64,000 nucleotides of DNA from Neobacillus sp. YX16 (GTDB lineage Bacteria; Bacillota; Bacilli; Bacillales; Cytobacillaceae), in assembly GCF_030123505.1 (NCBI RefSeq), contig NZ_CP126115.1, positions 2,246,001 through 2,310,000 of the forward strand, in the 5' to 3' direction. Each line of letters starts with the position of its first letter. Position 1 is the stretch's first letter. A program made the position numbers and the translations under genes. A model generated the notes under the pieces. That model worked only from the letters and a program-made list of their open reading frames with translations, was not told the origin of the DNA and made no database searches. This document shows, piece by piece, positions 26,862 through 35,314 of the stretch.

Positions 26862-28514
26862 ATGATTAAAAAGTCCTTATTAGTTCTTTTGATGGTTATG
26901 ATGCTTATCTCCATTGTCGGCTGTACCAAAGACGATAGTACAAGCGGAAAATCATCGGATGGTGATTCCAAAGACAACGTAACATTTACTTATTTTAATG
27001 CTGCTTCCCCAGGAAAAGACTTAAACACAAATGAAACAACGATCGGGAAAATTTTTGAAGACCAAACAGGTGTGAATTTTAAAACTGAGTATTTAGTGGG
27101 CGACATCAATACAAAGATTGGAACAATGATCGCTAGTGGAAAATATCCTGATGTTCTAGTTCCAGATATCGCGATTGATAAAGTATTAGACGCAGGTGCA
27201 TTTATTGATTTGACTGAATTAATCGATGAGCATGCCCCTAATATTAAAAAGTTATATGGTCCTTTCCTTAATCAAATGAAAGATAAGGACGGCAAAATTA
27301 ACTTTATTCCATTTGCTGCAAAGCAAGGCTTCATTAAAGACCCTAATATTACTCAAGGTGCCTTCTGGATTCAACGTGGCGTATTAAAAGAAGCTGGTTA
27401 TCCTAAGATTAAGACACTTGATGAGTATTTAGCATTAATTGAAGATTATCAGAAAAAACATCCGGAAGTTAATGGAGCTTCTACCATTGGATTTACAGCT
27501 TTAACTTATGATTGGCGCTTCTTCGCACTATCAAACGTTCCTAACCACCTAGCAGGCTACCCAAATGATGGTGAAGTTATTGTGGATATTAAGACACACA
27601 AAACGGACGTTTATGCAGATAACGATATTACAAAGCGTTATTTTAAAGAATTAAACGATTTAAATAGTAAAGGTCTTTTTGATAAAGAAGCATTTGTTGC
27701 GAACTATGATGAATACCTTGCTAAGTTAGCATCTGGCCGCGTTTTAGGATTCTTTGATTACGGCTGGCAGGTTCAACAAGCACTGGATAACCTAAAGGTC
27801 GCTGGAAATGATGATTTACGTTATATGCCGCTTCCCATCACATTTGATGGACAAAAGGATCAATATATCGATCCGCCTGCTTTCATTAATAACCGTGGAG
27901 TTGGTATCACAGTCAGCGCTAAAGATCCAGTCCGCATTATTAAGTATTTTGACAATATGGTGAAAGAGGAAAATCAAAAGTTAATGTTCTGGGGTATTAA
28001 AGACGAAACGTATAGCGTGGATGACAAAGGCAAATTCTATCAAACTGAAGAGCAGTTTGCGAAAACCAGTGATGAAAAATACCGTGATGAATCTGGATTA
28101 AACACTTTTGAGTATTACTGGCCAATGGGTGACATGCTTTATAGTGATGGAAATGCCTGGGTTCCAGGTAAGCAGCCGGAAGTCGCTCAAGTATCTTACA
28201 CAGATGGTGACAAGGCTATTTTAAAGGCATATGGCGCAGAGGTATTCTCTGACTTATTCGCAGATCCAGATGATCGTCCATGGTATCCGACATGGAGTGC
28301 TGTTATTGAACAAGGCTCTGATGCTCAAATCTTTGGACAAAGAAAGACAGACTTAACGAAAGTATACTTCCCTAAATTAGTTCTCGCAAAGCCTGGTGAC
28401 TTTGATAAGGTTTGGGAGGAGTATATCGAAGAATTTAACAAACTAGATGCAAAGGCTTTAGAAGATTTAATGGATAAAGTGGTAGATGACCGCATTAAGG
28501 CTGCAGCAAAATAA
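26862..28514 (+). CDS. Sugar ABC transporter solute-binding lipoprotein
   Basis: This 550-aa lipoprotein has a signal peptide with lipobox SIVGC (Cys21) and a Ser/Asp-rich linker, followed by a large family-1-like binding fold typical of LplA/YtcQ proteins. It should be held on the outer face of the membrane and deliver oligosaccharides to the permeases encoded next. Xylo-oligosaccharide specificity is inferred from the neighbouring xylanase and Rex genes. It follows the two-component genes by 82 bases with its own promoter, and is followed by two stem-loops before the permease genes. Confidence 0.9.
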   Translation: MIKKSLLVLLMVMMLISIVGCTKDDSTSGKSSDGDSKDNVTFTYFNAASPGKDLNTNETTIGKIFEDQTGVNFKTEYLVGDINTKIGTMIASGKYPDVLVPDIAIDKVLDAGAFIDLTELIDEHAPNIKKLYGPFLNQMKDKDGKINFIPFAAKQGFIKDPNITQGAFWIQRGVLKEAGYPKIKTLDEYLALIEDYQKKHPEVNGASTIGFTALTYDWRFFALSNVPNHLAGYPNDGEVIVDIKTHKTDVYADNDITKRYFKELNDLNSKGLFDKEAFVANYDEYLAKLASGRVLGFFDYGWQVQQALDNLKVAGNDDLRYMPLPITFDGQKDQYIDPPAFINNRGVGITVSAKDPVRIIKYFDNMVKEENQKLMFWGIKDETYSVDDKGKFYQTEEQFAKTSDEKYRDESGLNTFEYYWPMGDMLYSDGNAWVPGKQPEVAQVSYTDGDKAILKAYGAEVFSDLFADPDDRPWYPTWSAVIEQGSDAQIFGQRKTDLTKVYFPKLVLAKPGDFDKVWEEYIEEFNKLDAKALEDLMDKVVDDRIKAAAK

Positions 28515-28535
28515 TAGTTTAGAAGAATAAACAAA

Positions 28536-28574
28536 AGAAGGCCGATATCGCCCAATTGGCTATATCGGCCTTCT
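28536..28574 (+). terminator. Stem-loop after the binding-protein gene (partial terminator or mRNA stabiliser)
   Basis: AGAAGGCCGATAT (28536-28548) pairs with ATATCGGCCTTCT (28562-28574). No proper T-run follows. Between a binding protein and its permeases such a stem usually lowers downstream expression or protects the upstream message. Confidence 0.7.
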
Positions 28575-28595
28575 GCTATTAAATAGTTTCCTAAC

Positions 28596-28665
28596 ATCCT
28601 GAAGTCATAAGCCACTCCCTTCAAAAAGGGCTCACTATTAAGGGAGTAGCTTATGATTTTAGGAT
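28596..28665. repeat. Large imperfect inverted repeat between binding protein and permease genes
   Basis: Two 26-nt arms, 28596-28621 and 28640-28665, are complementary at all but three positions; in RNA two of those are G-U pairs and one is a C-A mismatch, giving one long stem with an 18-nt loop. It ends 15 bases before the ribosome binding site of the permease gene. Function unknown. Confidence 0.75.
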
Positions 28666-28694
28666 ATATAGATTTAGAAAAAGGAGGGGCAAGT

Positions 28695-29672
28695 ATGCAG
28701 GTTGGAACTAGAGTTTCAAAGGAAACGATAAATCCTTCAGTATCTGTTTCTAAAAAGAGGAATAAAACATTCTTCACGAGGCTGATGTCACAAAAAGTAC
28801 TTTTAGCCATGAGCCTTCCGTTCATAGTCTGGTTATTTATTTTTAAATATATTCCATTGTGGGGTTGGACGATTGCCTTTCAGGATTTCAAACCAGCTAG
28901 AAGCATAATGGATCAAGAATGGATTGGAATGGAGCATTTTAAGTTTCTATTCACTGACGAGAACTTTTGGCGTGTACTTAGAAATACAATTGGTATGAGC
29001 TCTATTAACCTAGTTTTAGGTTTTGTTACAGCAATTGGCCTCGCCCTTCTTATTAATGAAATTAGGCATTTAAGATTTAAAAAATCGATACAAACGATTA
29101 GTTATCTACCCCATTTTATTTCGTGGGTAGTTGCAGCGAGTATCGTCTCTTACAGCCTCTCGCTTGAAAACGGGATTGTCAACATTGTATTGGTGAATTT
29201 AGGAATCGTAGATGAACCAATTCTATGGCTAGGAAAAGAAAAATGGTTTTGGGCTATCAACGGTATAGCGGAGGTTTGGAAAAATGTCGGCTGGAATACG
29301 ATTATTTATCTAGCTGCCATAACGATGATTGACCCTGAGCAATATGAAGCTGCGGATATTGATGGCGCATCAAGATTGCAAAGGATAAGACATATCACAC
29401 TTCCATCTTTGAAACCAACTATTATCATATTAATTATTATGAATCTAGGTTATGTATTAGAATCTGGCTTTGAAGCGCAGTATTTATTAGGAAATCCAAT
29501 GAACCTATCCTACTCAGAAAACCTTGATATTTATGTATTAAAGTATGGTATGGCAATGGGGAACTTTTCGCTTGCCACCGCTGCCGGGATTTTTAAAACA
29601 GTTGTGAGTTTCATCTTCTTATTTTCAGCTAACCATATTGCCAAAAAGTTTGATCAGCCAAGGCTTTTCTAG
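28695..29672 (+). CDS. Sugar ABC transporter permease (LplB/YtcP-type, first permease)
   Basis: This 325-aa integral membrane protein has six main hydrophobic segments after a basic N-terminus and the EAA motif EAADIDGASRLQRIRHITLP that docks the ATPase. It pairs with the downstream permease to form the channel for the binding protein encoded upstream. The start is ATG 28695, set by AAAGGAGGGG; an ATG at 28653 in the same frame lies inside a long inverted repeat and has no ribosome binding site. No ATPase gene is nearby, so a shared MsmX-type ATPase encoded elsewhere is expected. Confidence 0.9.
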   Translation: MQVGTRVSKETINPSVSVSKKRNKTFFTRLMSQKVLLAMSLPFIVWLFIFKYIPLWGWTIAFQDFKPARSIMDQEWIGMEHFKFLFTDENFWRVLRNTIGMSSINLVLGFVTAIGLALLINEIRHLRFKKSIQTISYLPHFISWVVAASIVSYSLSLENGIVNIVLVNLGIVDEPILWLGKEKWFWAINGIAEVWKNVGWNTIIYLAAITMIDPEQYEAADIDGASRLQRIRHITLPSLKPTIIILIIMNLGYVLESGFEAQYLLGNPMNLSYSENLDIYVLKYGMAMGNFSLATAAGIFKTVVSFIFLFSANHIAKKFDQPRLF

Positions 29673-29683
29673 GGGGGGATATT

Positions 29684-30613
29684 ATGCAAAAGAAACCAAT
29701 TTTTAAAGCAACTCGACATCATTCTGGTGTGGGCGATTATCTATTTGATATATTTAACTATTCTTTTTTGACTTTCCTTTGTGTGGTCATGTTATATCCA
29801 TTTCTCAATCAGTTGGCTGTATCTTTAAATGAAGCAAGTGACTCCTTAAAGGGCGGTATTTACCTTTGGCCAAGAGAATTTACTTGGGCAAATTATAAAC
29901 ATGTTTTTGGTGAAGCTAGTATCGTTAATTCTTTCTTTATCTCCGTCTTGAGAACAATAATTGGTACACTAACATCCGTGTTGGGTACAGCAATGGTTGC
30001 CTACACAATAAGTAGGAAGGACTTTGTATTAAAAAAGTTTGTAACCATTGCCTTTGTATTAACCATGTATTTTAATGGAGGACTAATCCCGAATTACTTA
30101 CTGATGAAGGAGTTAAGTTTATTAGATAGTTTTTGGGTATATATTATTCCTGGTATTATCGGAGTTTTTAACTTAATCGTTATTCGTTCCTTTATTGAAG
30201 GAATCCCAGATAGTTTGTTTGAATCTGCGAAAATAGATGGGGCAGGCGATTTTACTATTTTTCTTAAAATTGTTCTTCCATTGTCATTGCCTGTATTAGC
30301 TACAGTATCACTATTTGTAGCGGTATACCAATGGAATTCCTGGTTTGATGTGTTCTTGTACAATTCTTCTAGTTCAAACTTAAGTACACTGCAATATGAG
30401 TTAATGAAGATATTACAGAATTCAAATGCATCTATGTCTGGAAAAACAGCTGCGGATGCTTTTGCAAATGCTAATGCTAGTGCAAATATGGTTTCACCCA
30501 CATCCATCAGGGCAACGATGACCATTGTCGCAAGTTTGCCAATTATTATGGTTTATCCATTCCTACAAAAATATTTTGTGAAAGGTTTAACCCTGGGTGG
30601 AGTAAAAGGATGA
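29684..30613 (+). CDS. Sugar ABC transporter permease (LplC/YesQ-type, second permease)
   Basis: The 309-aa product has six hydrophobic segments and the EAA loop ESAKIDGAGDFTIFLKIVLP, with the typical C-terminal end PFLQKYFVKGLTLGGVKG. It starts 11 bases after the first permease behind AGGGGGG, so both are co-translated. Together they form the membrane channel for xylo-oligosaccharide uptake (substrate inferred). Confidence 0.9.
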   Translation: MQKKPIFKATRHHSGVGDYLFDIFNYSFLTFLCVVMLYPFLNQLAVSLNEASDSLKGGIYLWPREFTWANYKHVFGEASIVNSFFISVLRTIIGTLTSVLGTAMVAYTISRKDFVLKKFVTIAFVLTMYFNGGLIPNYLLMKELSLLDSFWVYIIPGIIGVFNLIVIRSFIEGIPDSLFESAKIDGAGDFTIFLKIVLPLSLPVLATVSLFVAVYQWNSWFDVFLYNSSSSNLSTLQYELMKILQNSNASMSGKTAADAFANANASANMVSPTSIRATMTIVASLPIIMVYPFLQKYFVKGLTLGGVKG

Positions 30614-30644
30614 TAAAAAGAGGCTTTTTGGAGGGAACACTAAA

Positions 30645-31103
30645 ATGTTTGAAAAAAATGCTCTAGGAACAAATGTAATTGCTCAAATTGGTATTCTTGT
30701 GAATGATATTGAAAAAACCAGCCAGGCTTATGCTGATTTCTTTGGTATAGATAAACCAGAATGGAGTCTAACTGATAAATTGGAAAAGGCACAAACTGAG
30801 TTCGATGGTGATCCAACAGAGGCGCGAGCAAAACTAGCATTTTTTGATATGGGCTCTCTTCAATTAGAACTAATTGAACCAGATCATTACCCAAGTACAT
30901 GGAGGAAGCATCTTGATGAGCATGGTGAAGGACCTCACCATATCGCTTTTTTCATCAAAGGGATGAAAGAAAAAATTGTACTTATGGAAGGCAATCAAAT
31001 GCCATTGCTGCAAAAGGGTGAATACACCGGTGGAAGATACGCATACATGGACACATTCAAAGACCTAAAAATAATACTAGAATTATTGGAAAATGATAGA
31101 TAA
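30645..31103 (+). CDS. VOC family (glyoxalase/epimerase-like) protein
   Basis: The 152-aa protein has the paired beta-alpha-beta-beta-beta fold pattern of vicinal oxygen chelate proteins: IAQIGILVNDIEKTSQAYADFFGI at the N-terminus with a metal-ligand type position, Glu in LQLELIEP, His in GPHHIAFFI and a late Glu in ILELLEND. It most resembles methylmalonyl-CoA epimerase/lactoylglutathione lyase-like members, but the substrate cannot be named. It lies 31 bases after the permease gene with a good GGAGGG site, so it is probably read through from the transporter operon. Confidence 0.78.
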   Translation: MFEKNALGTNVIAQIGILVNDIEKTSQAYADFFGIDKPEWSLTDKLEKAQTEFDGDPTEARAKLAFFDMGSLQLELIEPDHYPSTWRKHLDEHGEGPHHIAFFIKGMKEKIVLMEGNQMPLLQKGEYTGGRYAYMDTFKDLKIILELLENDR

Positions 31104-31159
31104 AAAGGAAGTTTAAAATTGTTTAGATTGTTACTTCAATATAAAGGTGGAACTAAAGG

Positions 31160-31855
31160 ATGCGGATTTTGATAACGGGAGCTAATAGAGGTCTAGGTTT
31201 AGCTTTATCGCAAGTTGGGTCAGAAAGAGGCCATCAAATTCTTGCTGGAGTACGAGATCTCCATAAGAGCAAAGAAAGTTTAACACAATCTGAATTATAT
31301 AAATCAATTACACTGCTGCCTTTAGATGTAATAAATGAAGAATCAGTATCTTTGGCCGCAAAGTCAGTTAAAGAAAACTTTGGAACGATTGATGCTATCA
31401 TTAATAATGCAGGGGTATTGTTAGAACGAGATAAAAAGATTGAGGACTTGGATCTTGACCAAGTAAAAGTAACATTCGAAGTGAATTTCTTTGGTCCGAT
31501 TAGAGTGGTAAAACATTTCCTTCCTCTTTTAATGATGGGGGATCGTTCATCCATTATCAATATTTCCTCTGAAGCAGGAAGTATAACAAATGCTTATGGC
31601 GGTGATTATGCATATGCCACCTCAAAAACAGCATTGAACATGTTTACACAGCAATTAAGTCAAAATGTAAGTGGTAGTAATATTAATGTTTACTCCATTC
31701 ATCCAGGGTGGATCAAGACTGATATGGGCGGCGACCGTGCACCAGGAGACCCGATTGAGACTGCCAATGGAATATTCAATATTATAGAGAGAAAACGAGT
31801 GATTGACAGAAAGAATGTTTTTATCTCCCATGATGGGTATCCCATGCCGTTATAA
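31160..31855 (+). CDS. Short-chain dehydrogenase/reductase (SDR)
   Basis: This 231-aa classical SDR has the nucleotide-binding TGANRGLG motif at residues 5-12, NNAG (INNAGVL), a catalytic Ser in INISSEAGS, and the YATSKTALN Tyr-x3-Lys pair. A C-terminal IHPGWIKTDMGG is typical of the YwfD/carbonyl-reductase-like group. NADP(H) use and the substrate cannot be decided. It follows the VOC gene by 56 bases and precedes a broken ThuA-like gene, so the trio may have been a small sugar or polyol conversion module. Confidence 0.88.
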   Translation: MRILITGANRGLGLALSQVGSERGHQILAGVRDLHKSKESLTQSELYKSITLLPLDVINEESVSLAAKSVKENFGTIDAIINNAGVLLERDKKIEDLDLDQVKVTFEVNFFGPIRVVKHFLPLLMMGDRSSIINISSEAGSITNAYGGDYAYATSKTALNMFTQQLSQNVSGSNINVYSIHPGWIKTDMGGDRAPGDPIETANGIFNIIERKRVIDRKNVFISHDGYPMPL

Positions 31856-31873
31856 ATAAGATAGAATGTGGTG

Positions 31874-32527
31874 ATGGAAATGATTAGATTGGCAGCAGTG
31901 CTAGGCGATTATTATCATTCGAGTGAATGGGCGAAACAATCAATTGAAACTGCCTTCAGCTTTGGCAGGGAAGGCCTGCAAATTGACTATTACTCACCTG
32001 AGCAATTACCAGAAGTCCTTGCGAAGTAGCCGGATGCGGTGATTCATTTTAAAGAAAATAGAGTCAACCCCGCGGACGAAAACGTAGAGACTTGGATGAC
32101 TTAAGAAGTCTCATCTAAGATTACAAAATATGTTGGAAATGGTGGAAGCTGGCTTGCATGGCATTCTGGCTTAGCTTCCTTCCCAGTTGAGGGTGCTTAT
32201 ATAAAAATGTTAAAAGGATATTTTTTGTATCATCCTGAAAAGCTTCACCTTGTTCATTACAAAGCTTTTGCAAATAACTCCGTCCTTCCTAGCACTACTT
32301 CATTTGAAATAGTAGATGAGCATTATTTTGTTCATTGTGATAGTGAGAATACTAATGTATTCCTATACTCTGAATCTATTGATGGACAATCAGCAGCGGG
32401 ATGGTCCCACAGTTTTGGCGAGGGTAAGGTATGTTGTTTAACGCCTGCCCATAATAAAGAAGGATTGTTGAACGAGGAATTTTTAGAAATCTTAAGAAAC
32501 TGTGTAAATTGGCTTATTTTAAGATAG
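31874..32527 (+). pseudogene. ThuA-like (trehalose-utilisation domain) gene with two in-frame stop codons
   Basis: One reading frame from ATG 31874 to the stop at 32527 encodes a ThuA-type protein of about 217 residues but is broken by TAG at 32027-32029 and TAA at 32102-32104. There is no frameshift. Sense on both sides of each stop is good: LAVLGDYYHSSE-like start, then SSKITKYVGNGGSWLAWHSG, and a long conserved-looking end. The second stop fits a single G-to-T change in a Glu codon (WMT-E-EVSSKI). ThuA proteins form a glutamine amidotransferase-like fold of unclear function in sugar metabolism. The 106-codon 3' part from 32207 might still be translated but would lack the N-terminal half. 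Confidence 0.75.
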
Positions 32528-32570
32528 AAAGAAATAAGGGAATAAGGCATGTCAAAATCGAGAATTCAAT

Positions 32571-32612
32571 ATAAATATCCCACCTTCAATATTACAAGGT
32601 GGGATATTTATG
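32571..32612 (+). terminator. Terminator after the ThuA-like pseudogene
   Basis: ATAAATATCCCACCTT (32571-32586) pairs with AAGGTGGGATATTTA (32596-32610); nine-base loop. It separates the xylan block from the hexuronate genes. Confidence 0.8.
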
Positions 32613-32638
32613 TTAAAACAGGTAAATGAAAAAGATGG

Positions 32639-32654
32639 ATGTTAACGTTAACAT
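32639..32654. promoter_or_regulatory. LacI-type operator 1 upstream of uxaC (perfect palindrome)
   Basis: ATGTTAACGTTAACAT is a perfect 16-bp palindrome with a central CG, the form bound by LacI-family repressors. The exuR product encoded downstream is the obvious ligand. The same sequence appears at 41081-41096. Confidence 0.8.
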
Positions 32655-32704
32655 TCTTTATTTACAATATTATTCAGATTTGTTAGACTGAAATTATAGG
32701 ATTT

Positions 32705-32718
32705 TGTTAACGTTAACA
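32705..32718. promoter_or_regulatory. LacI-type operator 2 upstream of uxaC
   Basis: TGTTAACGTTAACA is a perfect 14-bp palindrome with the same core as operator 1, centre-to-centre 65 bases away, which is close to six helical turns and would suit looping by a tetramer or two dimers. Confidence 0.8.
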
Positions 32719-32740
32719 TTTTACATTAGGATGGTGCAAA

Positions 32741-34177
32741 ATGGAAAAATTTATGGATGAAAACTTCTTATTAAAAAATAAAACCGCTATCTCTTTATTC
32801 CATGATTACGCAAAAGACATGCCAATTATTGATTACCATTGCCATTTAAGTCCGAAGGAAATCTATGAAAATAAGAAATTTAAAAATATTACGGAGGCCT
32901 GGTTGTATGGTGATCATTATAAATGGAGAGCAATGAGAGCCAACGGAATTTCAGAAGAATATATAACCGGGAATGCCAGTGACTATGAAAAGTTCCTTGC
33001 ATGGGCTAGGACCATACCTATGACAATTGGAAATCCATTATACAATTGGACTCATTTAGAATTACAGCGGTTCTTCGGTATCCATGATTTATTAAATGAA
33101 CAAAGTGCACCAGTAATTTGGGAAAAAGTAAATGCCAAACTTAACGAAGAGGGATTTAGTGTAAGGAATTTGATTGAAAAGTCAAAAGTCAAGGTTGTTT
33201 GTACTACAGATGATCCTGTAGACAGCCTTGAATACCACCTAAAGTTAAGAGAAGAAAATTCATATTCAGTTAGTGTTGTACCAGGTTTCAGACCTGACAA
33301 AGGGTTAGAAATAAACCGTGAAGGATTTATGGATTGGGTCGCTAAGCTTGAGGAATCTGCTGAAATAGATATTGAGACTTATGAGGACTTCCTTGCTGCA
33401 CTTGAAGCTCGTGTGCAATTTTTCCATTCTGCTGGAGGCAGGGTATCGGATCATGCTTTAGATTCTATGGTATATGAAGAAACAACCTTTGAAGAGGTGA
33501 ATGAGATTTTTGCAAAGAGATTATCGAGCAACAGTATTTCTCTGCAAGAAGAAAAGAAGTTCAAAACGTTCACGTTAATCTATCTTGGCAAGCTTTATGC
33601 AGAGCTGGACTGGGCGATGCAGTTCCATATCAATGCTCACCGTAACAATAATAATAGGATGTTTAAGATTCTTGGTCCTGACACCGGTTATGATTCCATT
33701 AACGACGACCAGATTGCAAAGCCGTTAGTAAAAATACTGGACTCCTTAGAGCAGGAAAACAAGCTTCCGAAAACCATTATTTATTCCTTGAATCCAGGCG
33801 ATAATGTGGTAATAGCAAGTATCATTAATAGCTTCCAAGACGGGAGGACTCCAGGGAAAATTCAATTTGGTACAGCATGGTGGTTCAACGATACAAAAGA
33901 GGGCATGCTCGAGCAGATGAAGGCATTATCCACCGTTGGTCTTTTCAGCCGTTTCATCGGAATGCTGACCGACTCAAGGAGTTTTCTTTCTTATACAAGA
34001 CATGAATATTTCCGGAGACTGGTTTGTAATTTAATTGGAGAATGGGTTGAAAACGGTGAGGTTCCAAATGATTTGGAGTTACTCGGAAATATTGTTCAGG
34101 GAATATCCTATAACAATGCCAAAAATTATTTTGATTTTCAGGAAGCAGCCATAGTCGAACATATTTCTAATAATTAA
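32741..34177 (+). CDS. uxaC: Uronate isomerase (glucuronate/galacturonate isomerase)
   Basis: UxaC converts D-galacturonate to D-tagaturonate (and D-glucuronate to D-fructuronate) in the cytoplasm. The 478-aa length and the sequence match the family: IIDYHCHLSPKEIYENK with the metal-binding His-x-His, YGDHYKWRAMRANG, the LELQRFFGI block, MQFHINAHRNNN and FGTAWWFNDTKEGM. Two palindromic operators lie upstream, and exuR, uxaB and uxaA follow, giving a complete path to 2-keto-3-deoxygluconate for galacturonate. An AGGATGG ribosome binding site lies seven bases before the ATG. Confidence 0.96.
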   Translation: MEKFMDENFLLKNKTAISLFHDYAKDMPIIDYHCHLSPKEIYENKKFKNITEAWLYGDHYKWRAMRANGISEEYITGNASDYEKFLAWARTIPMTIGNPLYNWTHLELQRFFGIHDLLNEQSAPVIWEKVNAKLNEEGFSVRNLIEKSKVKVVCTTDDPVDSLEYHLKLREENSYSVSVVPGFRPDKGLEINREGFMDWVAKLEESAEIDIETYEDFLAALEARVQFFHSAGGRVSDHALDSMVYEETTFEEVNEIFAKRLSSNSISLQEEKKFKTFTLIYLGKLYAELDWAMQFHINAHRNNNNRMFKILGPDTGYDSINDDQIAKPLVKILDSLEQENKLPKTIIYSLNPGDNVVIASIINSFQDGRTPGKIQFGTAWWFNDTKEGMLEQMKALSTVGLFSRFIGMLTDSRSFLSYTRHEYFRRLVCNLIGEWVENGEVPNDLELLGNIVQGISYNNAKNYFDFQEAAIVEHISNN

Positions 34178-34253
34178 TAGATGAAAGCTGGCGGGGCAGG
34201 GCTGATAAGGTATAATGAATGAAAATAGTTAATGCAAAAGGTAGGTCAAGACA

Positions 34254-35252
34254 ATGGTTACAATAAAAGATATTGCAAAATTGGCCAATGTATCTCATAC
34301 AACCGTATCAAGGGCACTAAATAACAGCCCTCTTATAAAAGAGCCAACTAGAAGGAAAATCCTTGAAATTGCCTCCCAGCTAAATTATACGCCTAATTAC
34401 AATGCAAAAAGCCTGGTCATGCAAAAGTCGCATACAATTGGATTATTTTTAACAAGCATTAGCAATGGTACATCTGCAAGCTTTCTTGCAGATACAATAA
34501 AAGGTGTAAACAGTGTCATTAGCCAGGAATATAACTTGTTTATCCGTGGTATTGATGATTATCAGGATTATTCGAGTATTAATTCACAAAGATTTGATGG
34601 GATTATTTTAATGAGCCAAAGTGTACGCGATCATTCTTTTATCTATCATGTACTCCAAAAGAAAATTCCCCTCGTCGTGCTTAACAGAGAAATTGAAGAG
34701 GATTACATTATCAACATTCTTTCTAACGATACAGAGGGTTCAAGACAAGCTGTGCAGTATTTAATAGATTGCGGTCATACAGACATCGCAGTCATTGAAG
34801 GAATTCCAACATTTAAATCTACGCAAATGCGTAAGGACGGTTATCTTACTGCGCTGATTGATAATGACATTTCAATTCAACCGGATTATTCCGTGAACGG
34901 AAATTATGATATGGAAAGCGGTTATCAAGGAATGGAAAAATTACTATCCTTGAAAAAGCCTCCGACAGCCGTTTTTTGTTCTAATGACGACATGGCCATT
35001 GGTGCAATGAATGCCGTGTTTGCTAGTGGGTTGAATGTCCCAAATGACATTTCTATTGTCGGATTTGATGATATTGGTTTCGCCCAATATACAACACCAA
35101 AGCTAACAACGGTAAAACGGCCGGTTGAAAAAATCAGTATACTTGGTGCGGAGAAACTCCTTTCACTTGTAGCAGGACAAGTGGAAAAAGACGAAAAGGT
35201 TTTTGCCAATACAGAATTAATCATAAGAGATTCTGTTAAGAAGAGGGGTTAG
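34254..35252 (+). CDS. exuR: LacI-family repressor of hexuronate genes (ExuR/KdgR type)
   Basis: This 332-aa repressor has an N-terminal LacI helix-turn-helix (VTIKDIAKLANVSHTTVSRA), a hinge helix (NYNAKSLVMQ), and a periplasmic-binding-like effector domain (ending with SIVGFDDIGFAQYTTPKLTTV). The order exuR-uxaB-uxaA is that of the B. subtilis exu locus. It probably binds the ATGTTAACGTTAACAT palindromes at 32639, 32705, 40984 and 41081, and a degenerate copy at 35278, and is released by a uronate intermediate. Operator assignment is inference from proximity and symmetry. Confidence 0.8.
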   Translation: MVTIKDIAKLANVSHTTVSRALNNSPLIKEPTRRKILEIASQLNYTPNYNAKSLVMQKSHTIGLFLTSISNGTSASFLADTIKGVNSVISQEYNLFIRGIDDYQDYSSINSQRFDGIILMSQSVRDHSFIYHVLQKKIPLVVLNREIEEDYIINILSNDTEGSRQAVQYLIDCGHTDIAVIEGIPTFKSTQMRKDGYLTALIDNDISIQPDYSVNGNYDMESGYQGMEKLLSLKKPPTAVFCSNDDMAIGAMNAVFASGLNVPNDISIVGFDDIGFAQYTTPKLTTVKRPVEKISILGAEKLLSLVAGQVEKDEKVFANTELIIRDSVKKRG

Positions 35253-35277
35253 TATTTACCTTTCTTTATGAACAAAA

Positions 35278-35293
35278 ATGTTAACGTGTGCAT
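35278..35293. promoter_or_regulatory. Degenerate LacI-type operator between exuR and uxaB
   Basis: ATGTTAACGTGTGCAT keeps the left half-site of the palindrome perfectly and deviates in the right half. It lies 22 bases before the uxaB start and overlaps a GTG at 35288 that would otherwise extend the gene. Confidence 0.5.
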
Positions 35294-35314
35294 TTTAGAA
35301 AGGGGAAAAGATTG

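Noticed and set aside
28653..28694. N-terminal extension of the first xylo-oligosaccharide permease
   Set aside because: The ATG at 28653 is inside a long inverted repeat; the strong AAAGGAGGGG lies between it and ATG 28695.
35288..35314. N-terminal extension of uxaB from GTG 35288
   Set aside because: It overlaps a repressor half-site and has no ribosome binding site; GAAAGGGG fits the later start.
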